Shown: piece by piece, positions 1 through 8,301 of the stretch
How the letters are laid out: each line of letters opens with the position of its first letter
Numbering within the stretch: the first letter of the stretch is position 1
Assembly: GCF_002892795.1 (NCBI RefSeq)
Contig: NZ_PJMC01000005.1
Span: 298,925-362,924 of the forward strand
Length of the DNA stretch: 64,000 nt
From: Arthrobacter sp. AFG20
GTDB taxonomy: Bacteria; Actinomycetota; Actinomycetes; Actinomycetales; Micrococcaceae
Direction of reading: 5' to 3'
Made by a program: the position numbers and the translations under genes
The notes under the pieces: model-generated
What the model was told of the DNA's origin: nothing
Database searches by the model: none
Seen by the model: only the letters and a program-made list of their open reading frames with translations

Positions 1-1
1 C

Positions 2-646
2 ACCGAAGGTCCTTACGTGGGCAACGGCGGCACCCTGCGCGGCGGCACGCCCCACGAGGTGGCCACTGAGGTTTCGCTGAACACTGCCCACGGCGTGGAG
101 CGCGTGGTCCGCGATGCGTTCCGGCGTGCCAATGAGCGCCCGCGCAAAAAACTGACGCTGGTCCACAAGCACAACGTGCTGGTCTTTGCCGGCCACCTGT
201 GGAAGCGCACCGTCGAGGCCGTGGCCAAGGAATTCCCCGAGGTCACCCACGACTACCTGCACATCGATGCCGCGACCATCTTCATGGTCACTGATCCCGC
301 CCGCTTCGACGTCATCGTCACCGACAACCTCTTCGGCGACATCATCACCGACCTTGCTGCCGCCGTTACCGGCGGAATCGGTCTGGCGGCCTCGGGCAAC
401 ATCAACATGGACCGCACGGCGCCGTCCATGTTCGAACCGGTCCACGGTTCAGCGCCCGACATTGCCGGCCAGCAGAAGGCGGACCCCACCGCGGCAATCC
501 TGTCCGCTGCCCTCCTCCTGGACCACTTGGGCTACCCCGACGCGGCCCGGAAGATCGAGTCCGCGGTGGTGGCCGACGTCGAAGGCCGCAACGGCGAAGT
601 GCGCAGCACAAGCGCCATTGGCGACGCCATTGCGGCGGCCGTTTAG
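2..646 (+). CDS. leuB: 3-isopropylmalate dehydrogenase, 3' part (LeuB)
   Basis: Partial gene: the 5' end lies before the window; 214 C-terminal residues are visible. LeuB oxidatively decarboxylates 3-isopropylmalate in leucine synthesis, in the cytoplasm, with NAD. Seen: the [10 protein letters not shown] opening, the metal-binding D-rich segment around [17 protein letters not shown], and the NAD-binding C-terminal motif [12 protein letters not shown]. These are typical of the isocitrate/isopropylmalate dehydrogenase family and the leucine-specific branch. ilvE follows 100 bases downstream on the same strand, a branched-chain amino acid grouping; leuCD lie 12.6 kb further on. Confidence 0.96.
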   Translation, partial: TEGPYVGNGGTLRGGTPHEVATEVSLNTAHGVERVVRDAFRRANERPRKKLTLVHKHNVLVFAGHLWKRTVEAVAKEFPEVTHDYLHIDAATIFMVTDPARFDVIVTDNLFGDIITDLAAAVTGGIGLAASGNINMDRTAPSMFEPVHGSAPDIAGQQKADPTAAILSAALLLDHLGYPDAARKIESAVVADVEGRNGEVRSTSAIGDAIAAAV

Positions 647-746
647 CCTCCGCCAGCAGGCGTAAGCTTGACCTGAATTACCAATCGCTGCCGTGGTCCG
701 ATGCTGAACCACGTTCAGATGCCAGGCAGCCGACCGCGGAGGAACC

Positions 747-1859
747 ATGACTCAGACTGCCCATGGCGTCGAATTCACCCAGCAGCCCTCGGCAACCCCG
801 AAGTCTGCTGAGGAGCGTGCAGCCATCCTGGCGAACCCAGGCTTTGGCGACCACTTCACCGACCACACTGCGGTTGTTGACTACACGGTCGACGCCAGCG
901 GCCAGGGCGGATGGCATGATGCGCGGATCGAGGCCTACGGGCCGATCATGCTGGACCCGTCGGCCGCTGTGCTGCACTACGGGCAGGAAATCTTCGAGGG
1001 ACTGAAGGCGTACCGTCACGCGGACGGCTCCATCTGGAGCTTCCGGCCTGAGGCCAACGCTGCGCGGATGAACAAGTCCGCCCGCCGGCTGGCGCTTCCG
1101 GAGATACCGGCCGAATACTTCCTCGGCGCCATCCGCGAACTCGTGGCGGCGGACAAGGAATGGGTTCCCGCCGGCGACGGAGAGGCCCTGTACCTGCGAC
1201 CGTTCATGATCGCCACCGAGGCATTCCTGGGCGTGCGGGCAGCGCGTGAGGTGTCGTTCCGCGTCATTGCCTCGCCTGCCGGAAACTACTTCGGCGGCGA
1301 GCTCAAGCCTATTTCGATCTGGATTTCCCGCGAGTACGCCCGGGCAGGCCGGGGCGGTACGGGTGCTGCAAAGTGCGGCGGCAACTACGCCGCCTCCCTC
1401 ATCGCGCAGCAGGAGGCCGAGGCGAACGGCTGCAAGCAGGTGCTGTTCCTGGACCAGTTCAACGACAATGCGGTTGAGGAACTCGGTGGAATGAACGTCT
1501 TCTTCGTCATGAAGGACGGCTCGCTGGTGACGCCCGCGCTGAGCGGCACCATCCTCGAGGGCGTGACCCGCTCCTCGATCATGCAGGTCGCCAAGGACAT
1601 GGGCCGTGAGGTGACCGAGCGGAAGATCACCCTGGATGAGTGGCGCGACGGCGTTGCCTCCGGTGACATCGCCGAGGTCTTCGCCTGCGGCACCGCCGCG
1701 GTCATCACGCCCATCGGTGTCCTGAAGGACGCTACGGAATTCATTGGCTCGGAGGACGCAAAGGCCGGCGAGACCACCATGGCCATCCGGACGCAGCTGC
1801 TGGGCATCCAGACCGGCACCGTGGAGGACACTCACGGCTGGCTGACCCGGCTCGCCTGA
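747..1859 (+). CDS. ilvE: branched-chain amino acid aminotransferase (IlvE)
   Basis: Class IV (fold-type IV) PLP aminotransferase of 370 residues, normal for the bacterial BCAT II type. It transfers amino groups between Leu/Ile/Val and 2-oxoglutarate, the last step of their synthesis. Seen: the substrate-loop region GQEIFEGLKAY, the PLP lysine K209 in AAKCGGNYAAS, and the VEELGGMNVFFV segment. The ATG is preceded by GGAGGA-like bases (gcggaggaacc). It sits between leuB and a strong hairpin terminator, so probably ends the leuB-ilvE transcript. Confidence 0.96.
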   Translation: MTQTAHGVEFTQQPSATPKSAEERAAILANPGFGDHFTDHTAVVDYTVDASGQGGWHDARIEAYGPIMLDPSAAVLHYGQEIFEGLKAYRHADGSIWSFRPEANAARMNKSARRLALPEIPAEYFLGAIRELVAADKEWVPAGDGEALYLRPFMIATEAFLGVRAAREVSFRVIASPAGNYFGGELKPISIWISREYARAGRGGTGAAKCGGNYAASLIAQQEAEANGCKQVLFLDQFNDNAVEELGGMNVFFVMKDGSLVTPALSGTILEGVTRSSIMQVAKDMGREVTERKITLDEWRDGVASGDIAEVFACGTAAVITPIGVLKDATEFIGSEDAKAGETTMAIRTQLLGIQTGTVEDTHGWLTRLA

Positions 1860-1887
1860 GCCGTTCCGGCCATATAACAAAAGAAGC

Positions 1888-1948
1888 GAACGACGGCGGG
1901 TGGCCGGCTGGGCTGTTTCGGCAGCCCACCGGCCGCCCGCCGTCGTTC
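1888..1948 (+). terminator. strong hairpin after ilvE
   Basis: Two arms of about 27 bases (1888-1915 and 1922-1948), starting GAACGACGGCGGG and ending CCCGCCGTCGTTC, pair with two mismatches around a short TTTCG loop. No long T-run follows, so termination may be of the GC-hairpin type common in actinobacteria. It separates ilvE from the next gene. Confidence 0.8.
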
Positions 1949-1989
1949 CTCTGCAGGTCTGCTCCCGTTGGTCGCTTGTTCCGGGATGA

Positions 1990-1995
1990 CAGAAT
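1990..1995 (+). promoter_or_regulatory. -10 element, leaderless start of MBL hydrolase
   Basis: CAGAAT followed by exactly six bases and then the GTG at 2002. A TTGGTC at 1968-1973 could be the -35 (16-base spacer). There is no Shine-Dalgarno sequence in between, so the mRNA probably starts at the initiation codon. Confidence 0.55.
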
Positions 1996-2001
1996 GAACC
2001 C

Positions 2002-2799
2002 GTGAACCAGCACATCACTAGCGCCTTTACCGACAGCAGCCCGCTGACGCGTTTCCGCCTCGCGCCCAACCCGGGACCGATGAGCCTGGAGGGGACCAAC
2101 TCCTACATCGTCGGGGAGCCTGGCCACGGGGCGGTGGTGGTGGTTGATCCGGGTCCGTTTGACGAGGCGCACCTTCAGGCGCTGACAGCTGCCGGACCCG
2201 TGGAGCTGATCCTGATCACGCACCGGCACGCAGACCACACCGCAGGCTCGGCCCGCCTCGCCGAAATCACGGGCGCCCCCGTACGGGCCGCCGCTCCCGA
2301 GCATTGCCACGGGGGATCGGTGCTGCAGCCGGGGGAGACCGTGGCCGCCGGCGGCACCGAGATCCGCGTGGTTTCCACCCCCGGGCACACCTCCGACTCC
2401 GTCTGCTTCCATCTGCCCCTCGACGGACCCGCCGGCTCGGTGCTGACCGGCGACACCATCCTGGGCCGGGGAACAACCGTGCTTGACTATCCGGACGGCA
2501 CGCTGGCCGACTACCTCGCCTCCCTCGACCGGCTGGAGCGGCTGGGGCCTGCCACAGTCCTGCCGGCCCACGGCCCCGTCCTGCCGGCGCTCGACGCGGT
2601 GGTCCGCGCCTACCGGGACCACCGGCTGGACCGGCTGGCCCAGATCCGGACAGCCCTCGCCAGCCTCGGCCCGGACGCCGCCGTAGCTGAGGTCACCAGC
2701 GTTGTTTATGCCGACGTCGATCCTGCCGTCCGGCGTGCCGCCGAGAATTCCGTGGCGGCACAACTGGAATACCTGCGCCTCCTGAGGGAGAGGGACTGA
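2002..2799 (+). CDS. MBL-fold metallo-hydrolase
   Basis: 265-residue metallo-beta-lactamase-fold hydrolase. Seen: H74-R-H76-A-D78-H79 (the HxHxDH zinc motif), the GHTSDS motif carrying the third metal histidine, and the LTGDTILG stretch with the bridging aspartate. The overall pattern (PNPGPMSLEGTNSYIVG start, PAHGP near the C-terminus) resembles the LACTB2/hydroxyacylglutathione-hydrolase-like branch, often linked to thioester or RNA hydrolysis. The actual substrate cannot be read from sequence. The GTG start is supported by the -10 box at 1990. An FAH-family gene follows 18 bases downstream. Confidence 0.88.
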   Translation: MNQHITSAFTDSSPLTRFRLAPNPGPMSLEGTNSYIVGEPGHGAVVVVDPGPFDEAHLQALTAAGPVELILITHRHADHTAGSARLAEITGAPVRAAAPEHCHGGSVLQPGETVAAGGTEIRVVSTPGHTSDSVCFHLPLDGPAGSVLTGDTILGRGTTVLDYPDGTLADYLASLDRLERLGPATVLPAHGPVLPALDAVVRAYRDHRLDRLAQIRTALASLGPDAAVAEVTSVVYADVDPAVRRAAENSVAAQLEYLRLLRERD

Positions 2800-2804
2800 G
2801 ACTG

Positions 2805-2810
2805 TAGGCT
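2805..2810 (+). promoter_or_regulatory. -10 element, leaderless start of FAH-family gene
   Basis: TAGGCT with seven bases to the ATG at 2818 and no ribosome-binding site. The same hexamer recurs before other genes in this window (20365-20370 on the minus strand, 44728-44733). Confidence 0.5.
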
Positions 2811-2817
2811 TGGGGCC

Positions 2818-3594
2818 ATGCGTATTGCCCGGTTTGTAGTCGATTCTGATCCCCTTTACGGCGTTGTTGAAGGCCAGCCCGGCAGTGAGGAAATCACTGT
2901 CATCAACGGCGATCCGTTCTTCAACGGCGTGGAACGCACCTCCGTGCGGCACAAGCTGGAGGACGTCCGCCTGCTGGCGCCGATCATTCCGCGCAGCAAG
3001 GTGATCGGCGTGGGGCGAAACTTTGTAGAGCACGCCCACGAGCTCGGCAATGAGGTGCCCCAGCAGCCGCTGCTGTTCCTGAAGCCCAACACCTCCGTGG
3101 TGGGCCCGAACGATCCTGTTGTTCTGCCGGAGTTCTCCGATGAGGTCTCCTTCGAGGCGGAGCTGTGCGTGGTCATCGGCCGCATCTGCAAGGACGTGCC
3201 CGAAGAGCGTGCCGACGACGTGATCTTCGGATACACCTGCGGCAACGACCTCACCGCCCGCGACGTCCAAAAGACAGACCTGCAGTGGGCGCGCGCCAAG
3301 GGCTTCGATACTTCCGCGCCGCTGGGACCGTGGATCGAAACCGAACTCGATCCCGAGGACCTGTCCATCAAGGGCCGGCTCAACGGCGAACTTCGCCAGG
3401 ACGGCAGCACCACCCAGATGATCCGCGGCGTCCGCGAGCTGGTCTCCATCGTCTCCAGCGCGTTCACCCTGCTGCCCGGGGACGTCATCATGACCGGCAC
3501 CCCGGCAGGCGTGGGCCTCGTCCAGGCCGGCGACCGGTACGAAGTGGAGATCGAGGGCATCGGCCGCCTGTCCAACCCCATAGTCCGCCGCTAG
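2818..3594 (+). CDS. fumarylacetoacetate hydrolase family protein
   Basis: 258 residues with the FAH catalytic fold. Metal ligands are visible as E113-A-E115 in [11 protein letters not shown] and D144 in [18 protein letters not shown] near the C-terminus is the family's substrate-pocket motif. Relatives hydrolyse or decarboxylate 2-oxo acids (fumarylpyruvate, oxaloacetate, homoprotocatechuate intermediates); substrate here is unassigned. No aromatic-degradation genes lie nearby, so a housekeeping oxaloacetate decarboxylase-like role is at least as likely as a catabolic one. gltX begins 82 bases downstream. Confidence 0.9.
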   Translation: MRIARFVVDSDPLYGVVEGQPGSEEITVINGDPFFNGVERTSVRHKLEDVRLLAPIIPRSKVIGVGRNFVEHAHELGNEVPQQPLLFLKPNTSVVGPNDPVVLPEFSDEVSFEAELCVVIGRICKDVPEERADDVIFGYTCGNDLTARDVQKTDLQWARAKGFDTSAPLGPWIETELDPEDLSIKGRLNGELRQDGSTTQMIRGVRELVSIVSSAFTLLPGDVIMTGTPAGVGLVQAGDRYEVEIEGIGRLSNPIVRR

Positions 3595-3676
3595 CAGCGG
3601 ACGCGGCAGCCCAGTCAGCACGGGTCCGCCAACGGGGCAGGGGCAGGGGTGGCCGGTTGGTAAAGTTGGTATCACT

Positions 3677-5188
3677 ATGACTACCCCCTCCGCCGCTCCT
3701 GCTGCCATTCCTGCCGTCACCGCCGAAACGCCCGTCCGCGTCCGCTTCTGCCCGTCACCCACGGGCACCCCGCACGTCGGGCTGATCCGCACGGCGCTCT
3801 TCAACTGGGCCTACGCCCGCCACACCGGCGGCAAGATGATCTTCCGCATCGAGGACACGGACTCGGCACGCGACAGCGAGGAAAGCTACCACCAGCTGCT
3901 GGATGCCCTGAAATGGCTCGGCATCGACTGGGACGAGGGCGTCGAGGTGGGCGGGCCCCACACGCCGTACCGCCAGTCGCAGCGGAGCGAGCTGTACCAG
4001 GACGTCATCGCCAAGCTCAGGGCAGGCGGCCACATCTACGAGTCCTACTCGACGCCGGATGAGATCGAAGCGCGCCACCGCGCCGCCGGCCAGGACCCGA
4101 AGCTGGGCTACGACGGCTTTGACCGTGACCTCAGCGACGAACAGGTCGCGGCGTTCAAGGCCGAGGGCCGGGAAGCCGTGCTGCGCCTGCGGATGCCGGA
4201 CGAGGACATCACGTTCACCGACCTGGTCCGTGGCGAGATCACGTTCAAGGCCGGCTCCGTCCCGGACTTCGCCGTGGTGCGTGCCAACGGCGCACCGCTT
4301 TATACGCTGGTCAACCCGGTGGACGACGCGCTCATGGGAATCACCCACGTTCTCCGCGGCGAGGACCTGCTGAGCTCCACGCCGCGGCAGATCGCCCTCT
4401 ACCGCGCGCTCTATGCGGTGGGCGTCGCGGAATACATGCCCGAGTTCGGGCACCTGCCGTACGTCATGGGCCAGGGCAACAAGAAGCTTTCCAAGCGCGA
4501 CCCCGAGTCGAGCCTGTTCCTGCACCGGGAGCGCGGCTTCATCCCCGAGGGGCTGCTGAACTACCTTTCCCTGCTCGGCTGGTCCCTGAGCGCCGACGAG
4601 GACATCTTCACGGTGGAACAGCTGGTGAAGAACTTCGACATCCACGATGTCCTGGCCAACCCGGCCCGGTTCGACCTCAAGAAGGCCGAAGCGATCAACG
4701 GAACACACGTCCGGCTGCTGGACCCTGCAGTCTTCCGCGAGCGGCTGGTCCCGTACCTCCGGCACGAGGGTCTGGTGGGGGAGATCCTCACGGACCGCCA
4801 GGAGGAGATCCTGACGGAAGCGGCACCGCTGGTCCAGGAGCGGATCACCCTCCTCGGCGAAGCCCCGGAGATGCTGGCGTTCCTGTTCAAGGCCGACGAC
4901 GAGATCGACGTTGCGGACGATGCCCGCAAGGGACTGCCGGAGAACGTCACCGAGGTTCTGGATGCGGCGCTGGCCGCGCTCGAGCCGGTCGGCGACTGGA
5001 CTGCTGAAAACATCCAGTCCGCGCTGAAGCAGGCGCTGGTTGAGGATCTGGGGATCAAGCCCCGGCTTGCGTTCGGTCCCGTACGCACCGCGATCTCCGG
5101 CCGCCGGATCTCGCCGCCGCTGTTCGAGTCCATGGTCATCCTGGGCAAGGAATCGTCTCTGGCCCGCCTGCGGGCTTTCCGCGGCTGA
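3677..5188 (+). CDS. gltX: glutamyl-tRNA synthetase (GltX)
   Basis: Class I aminoacyl-tRNA synthetase of 503 residues, normal length. Seen: the HIGH-equivalent H33-VGL in [12 protein letters not shown], the zinc-less Rossmann catalytic domain, KLSKR (residues 270-274) as the KMSKS loop, and an alpha-helical anticodon-binding C-terminal half. It charges tRNA-Glu and, in bacteria that lack GlnRS, also mischarges tRNA-Gln for amidation by GatCAB. Two cognate tRNA genes, Gln(CTG) and Glu(CTC), lie about 1 kb downstream. The stop codon overlaps the next ATG (TGATG), coupling it to the HAD gene. Confidence 0.97.
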   Translation: MTTPSAAPAAIPAVTAETPVRVRFCPSPTGTPHVGLIRTALFNWAYARHTGGKMIFRIEDTDSARDSEESYHQLLDALKWLGIDWDEGVEVGGPHTPYRQSQRSELYQDVIAKLRAGGHIYESYSTPDEIEARHRAAGQDPKLGYDGFDRDLSDEQVAAFKAEGREAVLRLRMPDEDITFTDLVRGEITFKAGSVPDFAVVRANGAPLYTLVNPVDDALMGITHVLRGEDLLSSTPRQIALYRALYAVGVAEYMPEFGHLPYVMGQGNKKLSKRDPESSLFLHRERGFIPEGLLNYLSLLGWSLSADEDIFTVEQLVKNFDIHDVLANPARFDLKKAEAINGTHVRLLDPAVFRERLVPYLRHEGLVGEILTDRQEEILTEAAPLVQERITLLGEAPEMLAFLFKADDEIDVADDARKGLPENVTEVLDAALAALEPVGDWTAENIQSALKQALVEDLGIKPRLAFGPVRTAISGRRISPPLFESMVILGKESSLARLRAFRG

Positions 5189-5940
5189 TGTCACACCCCG
5201 CAGTGGAAAGCACCGTCCTGTCCCGCAGCCTCGGGGCGGTCAGCGGTGTCCTGTTCGACATTGACGACACCCTCGTGGACCTTGCCTACGCCATGACCAC
5301 GGCGCTGCGGGACGCCAGCGAACATCTCCTTCCCGGCCTGGACCAGGCCGGGTGGGAGAAGGTGGGGCGGATCTTCACACACGAGACAACCCACTACTAC
5401 GACCGCTACCTCGCCGGCGAGCTGACCTTCAACGAGCAGCGACTGCTCAGGGGCCGCGCAGCACTGGGCCACTTCGGCGTCGAAATGGGCGAGGGGGAGG
5501 AGTCACACAACTGGCTCAGCACCTACTCGCGGCTGCAGCCCAGCTACGTTCGGGCCTACGAGGACGTCCTGCCGTTCCTCGACGCCCTGGACCAGGCCGG
5601 CATCCCGTACGGGGCCGTGAGCAACAATGTGCACGACTACCAGCGGGTGAAGCTGGACAGTGCCGGCCTGGAACGCATCCGGTTCCTCGTGGGCACCGAC
5701 ACCGTCGGCGTCCCCAAGCCGGACCCTGCCATCTACCTCGAGGGCGTCCGGCTGATCGGCAGTACCCCTGCCACCACGCTGTACATCGGGGACAACCGGC
5801 TCCTGGACGCCGAGGGCTCGACGGCGGCAGGACTGTTGGGCATCTGGCTGAACCGCAGCGGGGAGCAGGCCCCGGGTTTCCAGGGGCAGGAGATTGCCTC
5901 GCTGTTGGAACTGCTGGCGCTGCCAGCCGGTTCGAGCTAG
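5188..5940 (+). CDS. HAD-family phosphatase
   Basis: 250-residue haloacid-dehalogenase superfamily hydrolase. Motif I is FD24-I-D26-D27-T; the final motif YIGDNRLLDAEGS carries the metal-binding acidic pair; a helical C1-type cap lies between, as in phosphoglycolate phosphatase and YjjG-type nucleotidases. Substrate unknown. Its ATG overlaps the gltX stop by one base, so it is translated with GluRS. It is the last gene before the tRNA pair. Confidence 0.88.
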   Translation: MSHPAVESTVLSRSLGAVSGVLFDIDDTLVDLAYAMTTALRDASEHLLPGLDQAGWEKVGRIFTHETTHYYDRYLAGELTFNEQRLLRGRAALGHFGVEMGEGEESHNWLSTYSRLQPSYVRAYEDVLPFLDALDQAGIPYGAVSNNVHDYQRVKLDSAGLERIRFLVGTDTVGVPKPDPAIYLEGVRLIGSTPATTLYIGDNRLLDAEGSTAAGLLGIWLNRSGEQAPGFQGQEIASLLELLALPAGSS

Positions 5941-6009
5941 TCGGCCGGGTCCGTTGCCTGCGCCCGGCGCGGCCTTCTGAAAGTGTGGCGCAGGTAACGG
6001 CCCGCCGAT

Positions 6010-6046
6010 TTGTGCGGCGCAAAAGTCTCGGGTAGAGTAATTACTC
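6010..6046 (+). promoter_or_regulatory. putative tRNA-Gln promoter with 12-bp palindrome
   Basis: TTGTGC at 6010-6015 and TAGAGT at 6033-6038 are separated by 17 bases, a good vegetative spacing, 57-65 bases before the tRNA-Gln gene. The perfect palindrome GAGTAATTACTC (6035-6046) overlaps the -10 element and the likely start of transcription. Confidence 0.45.
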
Positions 6047-6102
6047 GTGCTGAGGGGCACGGAGCGAAAGACAGAGACTTTCGACCGGCCCGAAAGTGCC
6101 AA

Positions 6103-6174
6103 TGGGATATGGTGTAATTGGCAACACTACGGTTTCTGGTACCGTCATTCTAGGTTCGAGTCCTGGTATCCCAG
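6103..6174 (+). tRNA. tRNA-Gln (anticodon CTG)
   Basis: 72-base cloverleaf. Acceptor TGGGATA (6103-6109) pairs with TATCCCA (6167-6173), discriminator G6174. Anticodon stem ACGGT/ACCGT with loop TTCTGGT, anticodon CTG at 6136-6138. T-arm CTAGG-TTCGAGT-CCTGG. The CCA end is not encoded. It reads CAG codons, the favoured Gln codon in high-GC genomes. Confidence 0.96.
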
Positions 6175-6304
6175 CTCTGAATTTCTTCGGATTTTCCGCA
6201 GTTATTCAGGTGTTGCGAATCGAAAATCATCGATTTGGAACAAAGCCAAATATGTGTAAAACTAACTTGGCTTGATTGGCGGAAACGCTGATTGAAAAGT
6301 ACAC

Positions 6305-6377
6305 GGCCCCATCGTATAGCGGCCTAGTACGCCGCCCTCTCACGGCGGTAACGCGGGTTCGAATCCCGCTGGGGTCA
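6305..6377 (+). tRNA. tRNA-Glu (anticodon CTC)
   Basis: 73-base cloverleaf. Acceptor GGCCCCA (6305-6311) pairs with TGGGGTC (6370-6376, one G-T pair), discriminator A6377. Anticodon stem CCGCC/GGCGG, loop CTCTCAC, anticodon CTC at 6339-6341; T-arm has the usual GGTTCGAATCC. CCA is not encoded. The 130-base gap from tRNA-Gln is unusually AT-rich and may hold its own promoter (TTGGAA at 6235 and TAAAAC at 6257). Confidence 0.96.
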
Positions 6378-6384
6378 CAAGTAA

Positions 6385-6421
6385 CCGGCTCCGGGCAACA
6401 GCCCGGGGCCGGCTTTGTTTT
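6385..6421 (+). terminator. terminator of the tRNA-Glu transcript
   Basis: CCGGCTCCGGGC pairs with GCCCGGGGCCGG (one mismatch) around AACA, followed by CTTTGTTTT: a classical intrinsic terminator starting eight bases after tRNA-Glu. Confidence 0.88.
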
Positions 6422-6498
6422 GCCGGAAAATTTCCTGGGCCCGCGGAGTGTTCAGCGGCCGCTATGCGCGGGTCCGACCTAAACCCGGGCTGAACTGG

Positions 6499-6504
6499 CA
6501 TGAT
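6499..6504 (+). promoter_or_regulatory. -10 element before GTPase gene A
   Basis: CATGAT with exactly six bases to the GTG at 6511, the spacing seen at other apparently leaderless genes in this window. It supports the start at 6511 over upstream in-frame codons that would run through the tRNA terminator. Confidence 0.4.
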
Positions 6505-6510
6505 GAGGCT

Positions 6511-8301
6511 GTGACCTCCGACCGGATCCCGCCAACCCAGGGCCAGGGCCAGGACCTGGAAACGCAGCCAGCCGGCGTTCGCCTCCTGGAGGACGTCCGC
6601 CGCGATCTGGCAGCCGTCTCGTTGCCACTGGCCCTGCCGACGGCCGAACAGGCACGGCTGGAGATCCGGAACTCAGTGGCCCAGCTCGATGACTACATCC
6701 TGCCTCGCTACCGCAGCCTTGACGCTCCGCTGCTGGCCGTCGTCGGCGGCTCAACGGGTGCCGGCAAATCGACGCTCGTGAACGCGCTCGTCGGCCACCC
6801 GGTCACACGTGCCGGCGCCATCCGGCCCACCACCCGCCAGCCGATCCTCCTGCACCATCCCTCGGAAGCTGAGTGGTTCGAGGACCAGCGGGTACTGCCG
6901 GGCCTCAGCCGGATCCGCGGAACCGTCGTTCCGGCCGGGGTCACGCCTGCGCCCGGCGGTCCACCCGGAACGTCAACGGACACCGCGCCCGTCTCGTCAC
7001 TGGTCCTCGTGGGCGAGCATGCCGTGCCCGAGGGCATCGCACTGCTTGACGCTCCGGACGTGGATTCCATCTCCGACGAGAACCGCAGGCTCGCCGGGCA
7101 GCTGCTGGCGGCAGCGGACCTTTGGATCTTTGTGACCACCGCCAACCGCTACGCTGACGCCGTACCCTGGAAGCTTCTGCTGAACGCGGCATCGAGGGAC
7201 ATCATGGTGGCGGTGGTCCTCGACCGCGTGCCGCCGGCGGCGGAAGCCGAAGTGAGCGAGGACCTGCGAAGCATGCTGGCCCGGGAAGGCCTTGGTGCCG
7301 CCCGCCTGTTTGTCATCCCGGAAGTCGCCCTCGGCAGCTCCGGCATGCTTCCGGCGGAAACCGTGCAACCCCTGAAAGCCTGGCTCCGCGGCCTTGCCGA
7401 CGACGCCGCAGCCCGCACTGACATCGCACGGCGGACGCTGCACGGCGCTGTACGGGAGCTTGGCCAACGCGTGGGCCGCATCGCCGACGCCGCCAGGGAA
7501 CAGGGCCGCGCGGCCACCGTGCTGGGCGGCGACGTACGGGCCGCGTATCAGGACGCAGGCACCCGGATCATCGACGCCACCAAGGACGGGGCGCTCCTGC
7601 GCGGCGAGGTCCTGGCCCGCTGGCAGGATTTTGTGGGAACGGGTGAGTTCTTCCGCAGCCTGGAGCAGAACGTGGGGCGGTTCCGCGACCGGGTTGGGGC
7701 ATTCTTTCGGGGCGAGCCCGCGCCCGCAGTGAAAGTGGAAACCGCCATTGAAACGGGGCTCCAGGCCGTCATTCTGGATGAGGCCGCCAAGGCGGCGGAG
7801 GACGCTGACCAGCGCTGGCGCTCGGATCCGGCAGGCCGGCAACTCCTGGGCACCGACGACCTCTCGGGAACGAGCCCTGGCTTTGGGGACCTCGTGGCGG
7901 CTGAGATACGCGACTGGCAGGCTGGCCTCATGGAACTGATCAGGACCGAAGGGCAGGACAAGCGGACCCAGGCACGGTGGCTCTCCTTCGGCATCAACGG
8001 CCTCGGCGCAGCACTGATGATTGTGGTTTTCTCCATGACCGCGGGGTTGACCGGCCTGGAGATCGGCGTCGCCGGAGGAACCGCCGTCGTGGGCCAGAAA
8101 CTGCTCGAAGCCGTCTTTGGCGAGGACGCTGTGCGCCGGCTCGCCCGTACCGCCCGTGACGATTTGGCCAGCAGGTGCCGAGGCCTGCTGGCGGCCGAGC
8201 AGGAGCGCTTCCTGAACCGGCTGGCCCCGGACACCGGGCAGGCCGCCGTCGGGCTCGCCCAGCATGCGCAGGCGCTCACGCGACTGGCGGACGCCACGTG
8301 A
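6511..8301 (+). CDS. dynamin-like membrane GTPase A
   Basis: 596-residue P-loop GTPase. Seen: G1 loop GSTGAGKS (80-87); G3 position occupied by DAPDVD (from D180) rather than DxxG; G4 degenerate (LDRV around D238). Long helical, charged middle and C-terminal regions follow, with a hydrophobic membrane segment around residues 490-530 and a final helical tail. This layout, GTPase head plus helical stalk plus membrane segment, fits bacterial dynamin-like/YfjP-type proteins. The start at 6511 keeps the gene clear of the tRNA terminator. It overlaps GTPase B by four bases. Role inferred only: membrane remodelling or a membrane-bound GTPase complex. Confidence 0.8.
   Translation: MTSDRIPPTQGQGQDLETQPAGVRLLEDVRRDLAAVSLPLALPTAEQARLEIRNSVAQLDDYILPRYRSLDAPLLAVVGGSTGAGKSTLVNALVGHPVTRAGAIRPTTRQPILLHHPSEAEWFEDQRVLPGLSRIRGTVVPAGVTPAPGGPPGTSTDTAPVSSLVLVGEHAVPEGIALLDAPDVDSISDENRRLAGQLLAAADLWIFVTTANRYADAVPWKLLLNAASRDIMVAVVLDRVPPAAEAEVSEDLRSMLAREGLGAARLFVIPEVALGSSGMLPAETVQPLKAWLRGLADDAAARTDIARRTLHGAVRELGQRVGRIADAAREQGRAATVLGGDVRAAYQDAGTRIIDATKDGALLRGEVLARWQDFVGTGEFFRSLEQNVGRFRDRVGAFFRGEPAPAVKVETAIETGLQAVILDEAAKAAEDADQRWRSDPAGRQLLGTDDLSGTSPGFGDLVAAEIRDWQAGLMELIRTEGQDKRTQARWLSFGINGLGAALMIVVFSMTAGLTGLEIGVAGGTAVVGQKLLEAVFGEDAVRRLARTARDDLASRCRGLLAAEQERFLNRLAPDTGQAAVGLAQHAQALTRLADAT

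Noticed and set aside
678..2099. 473-codon open frame on the minus strand across ilvE
   Set aside because: Antisense shadow of ilvE and its terminator; Arg/Gly-rich, no family motifs, no ribosome-binding site.
1741..3804. 687-codon minus-strand open frame over the MBL and FAH genes
   Set aside because: Long antisense frames are expected in high-GC coding DNA; translation has no domain pattern, while the plus-strand genes carry catalytic motifs.
3755..5194. 479-codon minus-strand frame over gltX
   Set aside because: Mirror frame of a clearly real synthetase gene.
6415..6510. 32-residue N-terminal extension of GTPase A
   Set aside because: It would begin inside the T-run of the tRNA-Glu terminator and lacks a start signal.
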